A DNA stretch of 64,000 bases from Ophiostoma sp. CBS 140.51 (taxonomy: Eukaryota > Ascomycota > Sordariomycetes > Ophiostomatales > Ophiostomataceae): the NCBI GenBank assembly GCA_029298735.1, contig JANSLP010000096.1:1-64000 (forward strand). Reading direction: 5' to 3'. Each line of letters opens with the position of its first letter. Positions within the stretch are counted from its first letter, which is position 1. Of this stretch, positions 42,111 to 52,770 are shown one piece after another. The notes beneath the pieces are model-generated. The model was not told where the DNA came from and did not search any database. It was given only the letters and a program-made list of their open reading frames with translations. The position numbers and the translations under genes are program-made.

Positions 42111-43805
42111 TCAGTCGAGTCCAGATAGCGAATCAAGGCCGAAGAGAAATGCAGGCTCACGTTTTCCGTACGGATACCCCGGACGGTCGCCCAACATACC
42201 ATAACAGCCATTTCCCCTGCGCATCAACTCCAGTGAAAACTTGATGCCGACCATATGTAACATTATTTTCAAATCATCAACCTCCTCCTCAGGGGGCTGT
42301 ACCAAGCAGTCCGCACGGATGATGCGCAACAAGGGTGCCTTGACAGCGACATCACGGACCAAAGCCTCCATGTCGTGGTACAGGTCGATCCAGTTCATGA
42401 CAGAGCCTAGGTGTAGAATTTGAAGGCTGGCCGGTAGAGCATCGATAATAAGTCTTGCCGTTCTTGGCGGTACCCCAGCATACACCCAAGGCGTACTTCT
42501 GGTGCAGGCCCGTACATGTTTGGTACGTAGGGCGGTTGGATTGTAGCATACGCCACCTTGGACGCCTCCGTTGAATAGGACGTGGTCAATTTCAAGAATG
42601 GCCAGTTGTTGGAACCCCTGGAATGACATGTAGGGGCCATCATTCCACGCCCGCTTGGGAGGTGACCACAGTCGATTGGCATCCTCGATGCTGACACCAT
42701 TCACCCACTCTTGCTTGTAGTACCTACTCTTCATGTACGAGTAGCAAAGCCGACGTAGTGTTGGGTAAAGGACTACAGCATCTTTTTCGCGGAGAAGTGT
42801 GTGTTCTGGATGTTCTTCCACTATGTCGTCTTCCTCAAACATATCGTCTAAGGTTGACGTACTGACATAGTAGGAAAGATCTTCTAAAACTGGGCAGCAG
42901 GCAAGCACGCTTGCAAGAATTCCCGGGTCCCCGCCGCGAATGTCCATGGACCGCAGATGGGATAATGGAGGATCAACGAACGGTGGCAGCTCCGTTGGCC
43001 GAAACTCTTGGTTGTTCCAATCGTCTGTCCCCGATGCCACTAGGATTTGTAAGTTGGGCATCCGTTTAAGCAATGGCCACAACGCGAGGAGGTGGATTTC
43101 TCCTTCCTCGCGTGGGTCTGGCTTATTTGGGATGGAAACAAATGCCGCGTACCTCACCCGAGTGAGATCAGGCAAAGTCTTGGAATTGCCACAAGCAAGG
43201 TCGTGTCCGTTCCTCCCGACGAGGACTTGCTCAATGTTGGGTGTCAGCCCGAGCACCACGTCGAACAGCCAACGCTCCATGCCCTCTGGCCCAAGCTCGT
43301 TGTCGTATTCGTGATTGCATCTCTCGATGACAAGTTCCTGCAAAATCATTGCGCGAATCCGTGCCATCGTCCGTGGGTCATTATCGACAGCCGCACGCAC
43401 GGGTCGAGAGCGATACAGCGCCAGGGCCCGGAAATTTTGTGCGAGGTCGGGGCGGTCAAGCAGTGTACGGATGAGCGGAAGAAGCATGTCGTCCTCGGCA
43501 CGGCCCGGCTCGTATCCAATGTCGTCCCACACGCCGGTGTCCTGTATGCGTGGTTGGTTGCCGGTATGGTAAAAGTGGAACAAGATGGGCTGTGCGATGG
43601 CCGCGAGCGTCTTGCAGGTCTGGCTCACGTTGGCGAGTGCTGCGCGACCTTCACGGCCAACTTCAAACATGTCGCAGTCGAGGCTGACGAGAGCGTCCCC
43701 TCCGAGAAAGTGTCGGTTACCATATTGGCAGTGGATGCAGAGCTCGCCGAAGATCTGGTCCAGAATCTCCGTAGGAAGGTCTAAGAGACAGCATGGTTGA
43801 GGCAT
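42111..43805 (-). CDS. F-box-like protein
   Basis: A single exon of 564 aa starts at the ATG giving MPQPCCLLDLPTEILDQIF. Residues 7-19 (LLDLPTEILDQIF) form the first half of an F-box, followed by LANVSQTCKTLAAIAQPILF, which completes it. The rest has leucine-rich, irregular repeats (LLKRMPNLQILVASG, LSHLRSMDIRGGD, FQQLAILEID, LPASLQILHLGS) as in fungal F-box/LRR-like proteins. These recruit substrates to SCF ubiquitin ligases; the target is unknown. An in-frame upstream ATG (43928) would place about 40 unrelated residues before the F-box and is less likely. Confidence 0.78.
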   Translation of the reverse strand: MPQPCCLLDLPTEILDQIFGELCIHCQYGNRHFLGGDALVSLDCDMFEVGREGRAALANVSQTCKTLAAIAQPILFHFYHTGNQPRIQDTGVWDDIGYEPGRAEDDMLLPLIRTLLDRPDLAQNFRALALYRSRPVRAAVDNDPRTMARIRAMILQELVIERCNHEYDNELGPEGMERWLFDVVLGLTPNIEQVLVGRNGHDLACGNSKTLPDLTRVRYAAFVSIPNKPDPREEGEIHLLALWPLLKRMPNLQILVASGTDDWNNQEFRPTELPPFVDPPLSHLRSMDIRGGDPGILASVLACCPVLEDLSYYVSTSTLDDMFEEDDIVEEHPEHTLLREKDAVVLYPTLRRLCYSYMKSRYYKQEWVNGVSIEDANRLWSPPKRAWNDGPYMSFQGFQQLAILEIDHVLFNGGVQGGVCYNPTALRTKHVRACTRSTPWVYAGVPPRTARLIIDALPASLQILHLGSVMNWIDLYHDMEALVRDVAVKAPLLRIIRADCLVQPPEEEVDDLKIMLHMVGIKFSLELMRRGNGCYGMLGDRPGYPYGKREPAFLFGLDSLSGLD

Positions 43806-44074
43806 TGTATAGCATGTTGACGAAAGTTCTGCTGTGGAAAGAGGAATAGAAAAAGAAAAAAAAAACCCATTGCCCGGCCGCGCAGTATCAATACTTTTAT
43901 ACTTTAAACCCCGTTTCAAAATAGCCACCTCGCGGGTAAAAAGGCCACGCGGCCAACGCCGTGCGTCAGCGAATTAGCAGAAATGTTTCACGAAGAAGAA
44001 TAGGCTGTAAAGTCATTCTATGAGTCACTGTTTTGCTTGACTTCAGTAAACTTATGCCTTACCTACCGCGGCGC

Positions 44075-44471
44075 CGTCTTTTTATCCAGGCCAGACTACC
44101 AAGCTAAAGCCCAAGCTATCCGGGATATAATCCTACGCACGCACCCGATAAACTCTCGTAACCGGCGCCCGCACCACCTTTACGGCCGGCCCCCGAAGAA
44201 ACAGACTGGGCCACCGTTATTAACCGGTGGAAGGCCGATTGGCAGCAGACCGTAAACGTTAATACCGGCCACTCCGCTAGACCCCTCGCGGCACGAACAC
44301 CGTGCTAAACAACATAAACCGTACGGCGCCGCCACAACCATCTCACCAAGGCCAAAAACAGCCTCCTTACGCAAGTCCGCACGACCAAATCGGCCTGCGC
44401 GCATACCTATTTAAACAATACGCCGTAGACTCCCCCACGTGCATTTACGGTACCGAGGACAAGACCCCGGC
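44075..44471 (+). mobile_element. LINE fragment (Tad1-like), copy 5
   Basis: Bases about 44218-44471 align with 10592-10842 of the nested LINE: CGGTGGAAGGCC, CACTCCGC, CTCGCGGCACG, GTACGGCGCCGCCAC, GCCGTAGACTC, then ACCGAGGACAAGACCCCGGCC. The frame is decayed (CIYGTEDKTPA where the other copies have CICGAEDETPA). It ends at 44471, where ankyrin-repeat coding sequence begins. Confidence 0.75.
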
Positions 44472-45104
44472 CCCCCACCCCTACGTCTCCCCCCTAACCG
44501 GCAAACGCTACCACTACACGCCGCTCCACCTGGGGGCACGCTTCGACCGCCTACCTATGTTGCGCGTGCTGCTCAACCGCGGCGCCAACCCGAGCATCCC
44601 CGTGCCCCACACCGGACGCAGCGTCTTCTTTTCCGTTTTTGCCTCGCTGCTCCGACTATGCTCTCATACCGGCAGGTTAGTTGAAACCAACTACGGCGGC
44701 GCCTTCAACGGCCCGCTTTATCGGGATCGTGTCCGCGACATAGACGCCAGCATCGGTACTGCCGGTATGACGACTATTTTGCGCGACTTGTTACGGCCGG
44801 GGCCCAAGCCTAGAATGGAAGATGAAAAAGATAAAGCAAAAGCAAAGATGGGGCCAGGTCAAAGGTTGTGACAAAGGAGATTACAAATAACGTTGCACGG
44901 CGCTTAGCACTCGTCAACGAGGCGGATGCGGACGGCAACACGGCCCTGCACTGGGCCATGGTATTCGGCCTGCCGTATGCGGGGGCGGCACTGCTCGCGC
45001 TCGGCGCACGTCCGGGTGCGCGCAACAACGCCGGCGAGATCCCGACCGATGGAACACTGCCGACAACGACACGGCGAGTTAAGGGATATCGCGAATTTGA
45101 GTAA
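44472..45104 (+). pseudogene. Ankyrin-repeat gene remnant fused to a LINE fragment
   Basis: Directly after LINE sequence the frame reads TPLHLGARFDRLPMLRVLL then NRGANPS, one ankyrin repeat. In a different frame from 44877 comes RRLALVNEADADGNTALHWA and ALLALGARPGARNNAGE, a second. Between them is a Lys/Asp-rich stretch and a frame change, possibly an unrecognised intron or a frameshift. No ankyrin-gene start codon exists on the left, as the LINE replaces it. I call it a remnant, though a spliced transcript starting in LINE sequence cannot be excluded. Confidence 0.6.
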
Positions 45105-45351
45105 ACTGAGTTGTCTGAGTGATAAACAAAATTGTCGTAGCGGCTATAAGTCGATACACAACGTGGGTGCTTTTATTATATATTGTCATACGTGCTCAAG
45201 TATATAGCCTCTTTCCCCCTACGAGACAAGAAATAAAGATATATTTTCTTTTGTTAAAAAGGCGTAAATTTTATAAAACGATCACTGAGGGCCCAGTAAT
45301 ATTATTTAACTTTGACTACTTATTTTATTTCTATAGGCGTATTCATATCGT

Positions 45352-47132
45352 TCACTCAGTCTTTGTCTGTGTAGTTACCTCGTGGTGCTCGACGGGCTCT
45401 GTCTTTACCATCTCATTTACGTCCTGGTAGGCGTCGACCTTCTCGGTGGCAAACTTGCGTGCCGAAACCCCACGATGGAACAGAATGTCGAGTTCTTCGT
45501 ATGTGCGACCACTTGGCTCAGGAAGGCGGAAGTACGCCCAAACAAGCATGAGAGCACCGGTGCCGGCCCAGAAGAATGCTGTCTTGCCCTTGGCATTGAG
45601 TGCCGTCGGGTTCATGAACTGTGGCTCGACAACCTGAGAGAAAATGTTGACAATTTGGTAGAACGTGCGGGCAAGACAGACGGTCAAAGGCCGGAGACGA
45701 GCAGAAGAGATCTCAGCAATAAACGAATAAGCGATGGGACCAAGAGTCATGGCGTACACCAGCACCCACACGATACAGAGAGCAGCTTGCGCCCAGAGAG
45801 CGCCCGAGGTGTGGGACGACACACTGACAATACCAAGAAGCAAAAGGAGCACGAAAGTGATGATCTGTCCGCCGACATAGATGGTACGGCGGCCAAAGTA
45901 GGCAATGAGCCACCAAGACAGGATTGTGCCAACAAATGCAATGCCGGTTGTGCCGAGGTTCAGCTTGTATGCATCGTTGGAGCTGAAGCCGGCATTCTCA
46001 AAGAAGTACGTGGGAACCTGTGAAGAATAAGGTCAGTCGTAGGCCAGAAAAGGATACAGAAAATATGTGCCAGGGTGGACATGTTGTAGAATAACTCACA
46101 TAAGCAAACGTGCTGCCAGAGAGAATCTGACCAGCAAAAGCAAAGCAGGCAATCTCCGTGCGGCGCAGGTCGGTGCCCTTGAAGCACTCAATGTAGCTGG
46201 TACCGGAAGTAATCTCAGACTCGAGCTTGATGGTGTGTACCATCATGGCTAGCTGGCCATTGAGCTCGTCCTCTGTGCGGTCCGACGTGAGGCGGCAGAG
46301 ACTCCGTTTGGCATCCTCGATACGGTCACGACCAACAAGGTACCAGGGGCTCTCGGGCATCAGGTAGCAACCAACAAGCAATGGTGCGGGCCAAAGCCAT
46401 TGAATCGCAAAGGGAATGCGGTATGACCACTGGTCCGGCCGGTTGATCAAGCTGTCTAACACACCAGCAGCAATGAACTGACCGATGGCCCAGCACAGGT
46501 TGACATATGTCGTCAAGTAGGCGCGCAGGTTCGTCGGGCACACCTCGGAGGCGTATGACGGGCCAACAGTGGCAAAGACACCCCACGAGAAACCACAAAG
46601 GATCTGACCGACGAGCAAGACAGAGAGGGAGTTTGCAAAGAAGGTGATGAAGATGAAAGCGGCCATGAAAATGAGAGAGATACACATGACTTTGCGGTAA
46701 CCGAATCGAGTAATGAATTGGCCGTTCATGATACCACCTGTTTTGTTAGTTAGGGTCGGGAGCGACAAGGTGATCATGGCAAATAAAAAACATACCGAAA
46801 ATGGTACCAACGGTACTGGCCATGCCGATGCCTGTCTGCCACGGCGTAGAAATCAAATAGCCTTTCTCCTCCCCATAGTACTGGCCGTACTTCTTTGCAA
46901 AGCTGGGGTAGCCAATAAAGTTGCCGATGAGGATGGTATCATAACCTTCCATGACAACGGACATGGACACCATGATGGACCACAAGACAGCCTTGCGGTT
47001 TTTCTTCAATGCCTCCCAGGCAGTCTCGCTATGCTCAACATCAGAGGCTTTCTTTGCTTCGAGCACGGACGTGACGCCCAGCTTGTCTTGCAGATGCAGT
47101 GCGGCCTTTGTGCCGATCTCGACATCAGCCAT
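45352..47132 (-). CDS. MFS alpha-glucoside-type sugar permease
   Basis: Three exons, 46796-47132, 46100-46737 and 45352-46017 (introns 46738-46795 and 46018-46099), encode 546 aa. The N-terminus (WSIMVSMSVVMEGYDTILIG then NFIGYPSFAKKYG) and PESPWYLVGR are hallmarks of fungal maltose/alpha-glucoside permeases of the sugar-porter family. The second half carries AYFGRRTIYVGGQ and RLPEPSGRTYEELDILF. It starts at the ATG giving MADVEIGTK. It is a plasma-membrane H+/sugar symporter. It is divergent from a cytosolic GH31 alpha-xylosidase across 1.5 kb, so its substrate may be a xylose-bearing oligosaccharide or isoprimeverose rather than maltose; that is inference from context. Confidence 0.88.
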
Positions 47133-48678
47133 GACGCGCAGACGGGATGGAATGAACAGCAAGGAAGGGAATGGTTAATGGAAGAATGGGAGGGATGCTG
47201 ATTGTTTGGTACTAACCAAGTTGTCTGGTACCTTGACGACTAATATATATGAAACCAACGGCCGTACTCGGTGCACATAATTAATACAGCCGTTGCGGAT
47301 GGTCGCCGTGCACGACGATTGTGGACCATCCTTTCACCTTCACACCACCATCACCTCTCCCACATCAACAATCATACCCCACAAGAACCCTTGGCATCTC
47401 CTGATGCTTCACCCCACGGGGGAGAATTTGCACGAAGGCGAGAGTGCAACAGTCATAATGGTATCCTGCTCGGCACAAACAAAACACGGACTGTGGTCGG
47501 CAGGAACAGCGGCCCGACCGCCACTACCGGTACGACGTCTCGGTTCTTTTGTTTGTCCGTTGGGTAAGGGGAGGCGGACATAGGTGGTCTCCTTCTCCAT
47601 TTTTCGTGTTGTTTGGTCGTTCTTTGAGAAAAAATGGCCGACAATGGCAGTTGAATTTAACCGGCTCTTTAGCCTGTGGATCTGTTCATCCTGTCCCCCT
47701 GTTTTCTCCTCAGTGGGGCGGAAAATGGAGGCTCTGAGCCTCGTCAACGGCCGGACCAAATGCACGGAAAGTTTTATGGGACCTGTGAAGCTTGGGCACC
47801 AAACAGCGTGGTTGGTGGAGCCCGTCTCGTAATTGCCCGCTATTGGTGGAATTTTTGACCCACTATTCTGACTTCCAACGACAGTCGTGCATCGCGTGTT
47901 GTCGTATTTTTGTCGACGCGACATGTACTGTCACAACAACCGACAAAAGATAGAATATCGTGGCTGGTGAATGAGTAGTTGTAATCTTGACTAAAAGATC
48001 CACAGAAATCCTGCCTCAACCACATGCACACTCTTTTGCTGTTTTGATAAAGACATTCAGATGGAAAGTTTTGACGACGAGTGCGATAACAAAACAGAAA
48101 AATATCAAAGACCAGCTCCCGAAAATGCACAACTCCTCGCTCGAGGTTTTCCGGCACCCATTGATTGCCCGAGGGCAACGGCCTTCATTTCCTAACTAGC
48201 AATGAGTGGTACTCATCGCTGATCTGCCAGTTGGCGATGTCACGCCACACAACAGAGCATTGCTGCGACATGTCGGCCCTCCGTGCCGACGCTACTGTCC
48301 TGGTGTTACCTCCATTTACTCCGCACGACATTTCCCCTCACGCAGTGCTTCCCCATTCTCCCACCGGAGTCCATTCAGTTCCTGTTGATCTTGTGATCCT
48401 GCAGCATGTCTCCCACCGGAGCATCCTGCCTGCAGAAAAGTTCGTGTTGATGAACCAATCTCGTCTGTGTTCATGATCCACTGCTGGATCCGTCATCTGC
48501 GATTCCCCTCTTTGATGGCCTTTTCCCGAATTTCTTTTGGCTTTTTTTTGTCGGAAACAATGCTCAATACAAGAGCAGTCCTCTTGTCAACATCCGGTCC
48601 AGTCCTTCCAACAACTGTGCACTGACCATTGCACTGCAACACCCCAACTGCGCCCCAAAATCTCCCCAACCCGGCAAT
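47133..48678. promoter_or_regulatory. Divergent intergenic region, permease / alpha-xylosidase
   Basis: 1546 bases with no supported gene. A pyrimidine-rich leader precedes the GH31 ATG. CCGAC occurs singly (for example near 47513, 47640, 47942 and 48277), not in the 12-13-bp pairs of the 29- and 35-kb promoters. Confidence 0.45.
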
Positions 48679-51054
48679 ATGAAGATTCGTGATGGCATGT
48701 GGCACACGGCCGAGGGCCTGTACGTCAAGTATGCAGAGGAAGTCTATGAAACCACTACCACAACCCGCGGTGTGCGGCTGCTCTGCCCAACTGGAAAGAT
48801 CAGATCTCGTGGTGACACGCTTAACCAGCCGACGGTGACGCTGACCATCGAGGCTGAAGCGGATGGCATTTTGTCAGTCGAAGCTGTGCACTGGGACGGT
48901 GCTCAACGCCGCGGACCCAACTTTGAGCTTTTCCCCCATGGCCGGGAAGAGGCCGAGGCGGTCATCACCAACAACGCAACCAGCACGACGGTGGCATCTG
49001 GTTCATTGGCCGCCACCGTCACGACAAACGACGAGGATGGCTCCCGGATTTTTGGTGTGCGCTTCCACCCGTCGGCAGATTCGGACAGCCGCCGCACCTT
49101 GACTTCCATGAACCACCGCAGCGTCGGCTTTGCCATTAGCCCGGCCCTGTCCAACCCGCAGCAAGTGGAGACCATGAACGACAAAGAACACTACATCTTC
49201 ACACAGACCGACCTAGGCGTTGGCGAGTCCATCCACGGACTGGGCGAGCGGTTTGGCGCCTTCAATAAGGTTGGCCAACAGGTGGAGCTTTGGAATGCCG
49301 ACGGTGGCACCAGCAGTGAGCAGGCATACAAAAACATTCCATTCTTTATGAGCTCTCGTGGCTACGGCGTCTTCTTGGACACTCCTGACCGTGTCGAGCT
49401 CGAAGTTGGCAGTGCACGATGTTCCCGTGTTGAGGCCCTTGTGCATGGCCAGCGTCTCAAGTGGTATCTGATCTATGGGCCAACACCTCGTGACGTTCTT
49501 CGCCGGTACGGACAGCTGACGGGCCAGCCCAGCACGCTGCCTTCCTGGAGTTATGGCCTGTGGCTCAGCACCAGCTTCACCACCAACTACGATGAGTCTA
49601 CTGTGCAGGGATTCCTCACGGGCATGCGCGACCGTGGCATCCAAGTTGACGTCTTCCATTTTGATTGCTTCTGGATGCGTGCCTTTACTTGGACGGACTT
49701 TGTTTTTGACTCTGAGCGCTTCCCCGACCCTGCTGGTCAGATTGCTCGTCTCAAAAAAGCTGGTCTTTGCCGCAAGGTCTGTGTCTGGATGAACCCCTAC
49801 ATTGCTCAGAACGGTGCTGCCTTTGCGTACGCCGCCGAGAAGGGGTACCTCCTGCGCCGGCCCAATGGTGACATATGGCAATGGGATCTGTGGCAGGCTG
49901 GCATGGGCCTCGTCGACTTCACCAACCCGGAAGCCTGCAAGTGGTATGCCGAGAGTCTCAACAAGCTCTTTGATCTTGGCGTTGATGCGATCAAGACGGA
50001 CTTTGGCGAGCGGATCCCCACACGCGATGTGCAGTGGCATGACCAGTCTGTTGACCCTTCCCGCATGCACAACTACTACACTTTCTTGTACAACCGCGTC
50101 GTCTATGAAGCGCTTACAGCGCGGTACGGCGAGGGTCAAGGCATTCTGTTTGCTCGCTCAGCCACTGCTGGTGGCCAGCGCTTCCCACTTCACTGGGGTG
50201 GTGACTGTGAGAGTACGGCCGTTGCCATGGCCGAGTCTGTTCGTGGCGGTCTCTCTCTTGGTCTGTCTGGTTTCAGTTTCTGGTCGGTTGATATCGGTGG
50301 CTTTGAAGGTTCTCCTCCTCCTTGGATTTACAAGCGTTGGGTGGCCTTTGGTCTTCTCTGCAGTCACAGCCGTCTACACGGCAGCAACTCATACCGTGTG
50401 CCCTGGACTATTGACAACGACGACCGCTCTCCTTCCAGCGCAACAACCACACTTGCACGCTGGACTGCTCTGAAAAATCGTCTTCTCCCCTACCTGTTGG
50501 CCCAGGCCAAGGAATCTGTCAATGACAGCGTTCCTGTGAGTGTCCGTGCCACTTGCATCGAGTTCCCAGATGACCCAACCGCCTGGACACTGGATCGGCA
50601 GTTTTTCATTGGCGACAGCCTGCTTGCTGCACCTGTCTTTGAGGAGGATGGCGAGGTTGAGTTCTATCTGCCGCGTGGACGCTGGACCTCCTTCTTTACC
50701 AACAAGGTCCGTACGGGTCCTAGCTGGTTCCGTGAGCGCCACGGTTTTGGGTCCATGCCTCTCTACGTGCGTGAGAACACCGTTCTGATTCTTGGTGGCG
50801 CCTCTTCCGCCACTGGCCGTAGTGCCGTCTACGACTATGCCAGCGACACCGAGGTGGTCACTTATGGGGTGCAGCCAGGTACAAAGGCTGTTGTTGTCAA
50901 CGCTGATGGCGACGTGAGCGGCACGATTGAGGTGGATACCGATGGCAATATCACTGGCACCGAAGTTCTGACCGGTTCGTGGAAACACAGCCGCGACGAG
51001 CGTGCTTTGGGTGATTTGACGGTCGCTGACGAGATTGTGGATCTCTCAGCTTAG
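48679..51054 (+). CDS. GH31 alpha-xylosidase, cytosolic
   Basis: An intronless frame of 791 aa. The start MKIRDGMWHTAEGLYVKYAE matches YicI-type alpha-xylosidases. The catalytic nucleophile is Asp441 in IKTDFGERIP, and the acid/base is Asp509 in HWGGDCES. Upstream are LPSWSYGLWLSTSFTTNYDE and VDVFHFDCFWM, which shape the -1 subsite typical of xylosidase members. A C-terminal beta-sandwich (PLYVRENTVLILGG) follows. There is no signal peptide, so it should release xylose from imported xyloglucan oligosaccharides or isoprimeverose. It is divergent from an alpha-glucoside-type permease and convergent with a broken UNC93-like transporter gene. Long open frames on the other strand are shadows of its codon bias. 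Confidence 0.92.
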   Translation: MKIRDGMWHTAEGLYVKYAEEVYETTTTTRGVRLLCPTGKIRSRGDTLNQPTVTLTIEAEADGILSVEAVHWDGAQRRGPNFELFPHGREEAEAVITNNATSTTVASGSLAATVTTNDEDGSRIFGVRFHPSADSDSRRTLTSMNHRSVGFAISPALSNPQQVETMNDKEHYIFTQTDLGVGESIHGLGERFGAFNKVGQQVELWNADGGTSSEQAYKNIPFFMSSRGYGVFLDTPDRVELEVGSARCSRVEALVHGQRLKWYLIYGPTPRDVLRRYGQLTGQPSTLPSWSYGLWLSTSFTTNYDESTVQGFLTGMRDRGIQVDVFHFDCFWMRAFTWTDFVFDSERFPDPAGQIARLKKAGLCRKVCVWMNPYIAQNGAAFAYAAEKGYLLRRPNGDIWQWDLWQAGMGLVDFTNPEACKWYAESLNKLFDLGVDAIKTDFGERIPTRDVQWHDQSVDPSRMHNYYTFLYNRVVYEALTARYGEGQGILFARSATAGGQRFPLHWGGDCESTAVAMAESVRGGLSLGLSGFSFWSVDIGGFEGSPPPWIYKRWVAFGLLCSHSRLHGSNSYRVPWTIDNDDRSPSSATTTLARWTALKNRLLPYLLAQAKESVNDSVPVSVRATCIEFPDDPTAWTLDRQFFIGDSLLAAPVFEEDGEVEFYLPRGRWTSFFTNKVRTGPSWFRERHGFGSMPLYVRENTVLILGGASSATGRSAVYDYASDTEVVTYGVQPGTKAVVVNADGDVSGTIEVDTDGNITGTEVLTGSWKHSRDERALGDLTVADEIVDLSA

Positions 51055-51294
51055 AAACTAATGCATTACATAGATATAGACTCCATATGAAATGTTTTGA
51101 ACTAAGAAGTGGCTGACCGGCAATGAATCATATGCTCGGCTTGTGAATGTATTTTTTGTACTTGTTCATTTGTTATTTTTGTACTTTTATTTTCCCTGTA
51201 TAGTACCGTGTCCTAATTCTTCACATTCGCCATTGTTGTGAGCCAAGTAATTTCTCCCATCAAATCAGTTTTCATCTTGTGTGACACGCACACT

Positions 51295-52770
51295 TCAGAT
51301 AGTTCCCTTTTCACCCAGAATGACCACGTTCTCTGGCGTCATATTGCTAGTCGTGTCTTTGAAAGACGAGCTTCTATCACCTGTGGTATACTCGCGAATG
51401 GCAGTCAAGTCCGCGCCGTGGGAGGTTTCTGTAATCTTGCTGAATGCCACCCAGAATAGGCCAGGGAGAGACAGGGAGAACAGAGCCAAGTTGATGGCAC
51501 AGGCACCGTCATAGTTGAAGTCCATGGCATAAACAACGAACCGAAAGTTGAGCCAACAGAGCCGGGAGAGTTGAATAGTGACTTACAGTGGATCACAGAT
51601 ACCCCAGAGAAGGAACAGGAAGCATGGCAGGCCATAGTTCTTCTCCGCCCAGTCAAGGGTCGATGGGTTTGTCATGTAGTGGTGCTGAACAGCCTGGCTA
51701 ATAATCCAAGATGTTCCCCAGGTAATAGACACCACAGAGAAGCCAATGCGTGCGTGAGTCTTGCGGTTGAATCGACCCCAATCGAGAACTTGGCCAAGAG
51801 ACAGTGTGGTAATCAGATCTCCAGGGTAGAAGAGCATGGAGTTGAGAGCACGAGTCCGGACAGTAAAGTAGGCGAAGTTGAACTGCCACTGTTATGAAAG
51901 GAACCATTGGGCATAGATCATGAACGGCATCAAACCAATGACGGTAGAGTTCTTGATCAGAGTCCACAGGATACTGGACATCTTCGCCAATGTCGGTGCC
52001 TTCTTCAAGACAACGGGGCGCCCGTCACGGCGTCGGACCCGGTAGGCAGGAGAGACGTTCAGGGCGAAGGGGAACCCGAAGCACATTATGGTCATCAGTG
52101 CAACGTAGGTGGCCTCACTAATCGAGCCACGGTAAGCCTTTTCTACATTGAGGGTCAGGCTGATGATTCCGCCGATGGATGCACCAAGATTCTGGAATGA
52201 GAATTTCAAAGAAGCTGCTGGTGTCAGCTTTTCTTTGGTGGATGACGCTAGAAACAATATTCAAAATTTGTACATACCAGCGCGGCCTTTTCTTTTCTCC
52301 TCTGGATAGCCCATGATAATCGAGCCGCTGGCCACCCAGAGGAAACAAGCCGAGAGGTCATATGTGACGGCACCAAAATGGAGAAGCCATGACTCTCCGT
52401 AATGGTCAACGACGTAAAATCCGGCAGCATATGGAGCATAGCCAAAGGTGCCAATCTGCAACAAGTGTTAGATGCATGTCAACTGAACCTGCTGGTAGAT
52501 TTTGCTTACAAAAAGAGTCCACCTGAGCCTGACGTAGTTGCAGAAAATGCCAACAAATGGCGACACAATCGCAAGCATACCAAAGACAATGGTATTGACC
52601 GCGTTAGATGTGCCGGTGCTTGCGCCGCCACCAGTACCCATGCCATTAAGTGCACCAAAGATTCCCGGACACGTGAAGGCTGTGCAGGCAACCATGACAA
52701 CAAAGAAGAGAGGTGAACGGTACCAAGACCGTTTTTGCTGCAGGTGCAGCTCGTTTTGGTGGCCGGACAT
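51295..52770 (-). pseudogene. UNC93-like transporter with nonsense codon and lost splice acceptor
   Basis: Exons at 52510-52770, 52278-52455 and 51587-52214 encode a fungal UNC93-like MFS protein (MACTAFTCPGIFGALNGMG-type helix 1, GYPEEKRKGRA, FQNLGASIGGIISLTLN, MPFMIYAQWFLS). In exon 3, TAA at 51892-51894 stands where relatives normally have a Tyr before QWQFNFAYF. The next intron has a good donor (GTAAGT, 51581-51586), but its expected end near 51540 reads TTTCGG with no AG, and no AG exists before well inside the next exon. The last exon (about 51295-51540) is otherwise open to its stop. I chose the 63-base second intron (52215-52277) because it keeps family spacing. The gene has probably lost function recently. 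Confidence 0.75.

Noticed and set aside
43806..43928. Longer N-terminus for the F-box protein
   Set aside because: The upstream in-frame ATG adds about 40 residues of low similarity; the ATG immediately before the F-box gives a typical start.
49213..50139. 308-codon open frame on the minus strand inside the GH31 gene
   Set aside because: It lies wholly within a clear GH31 coding sequence and follows its third-position GC bias; no motif of its own.
52248..52277. A 30-base intron in the UNC93-like gene
   Set aside because: A GT...TAG pair 30 bases apart exists, but using the later CAG (63-base intron) keeps normal fungal intron length and family spacing.
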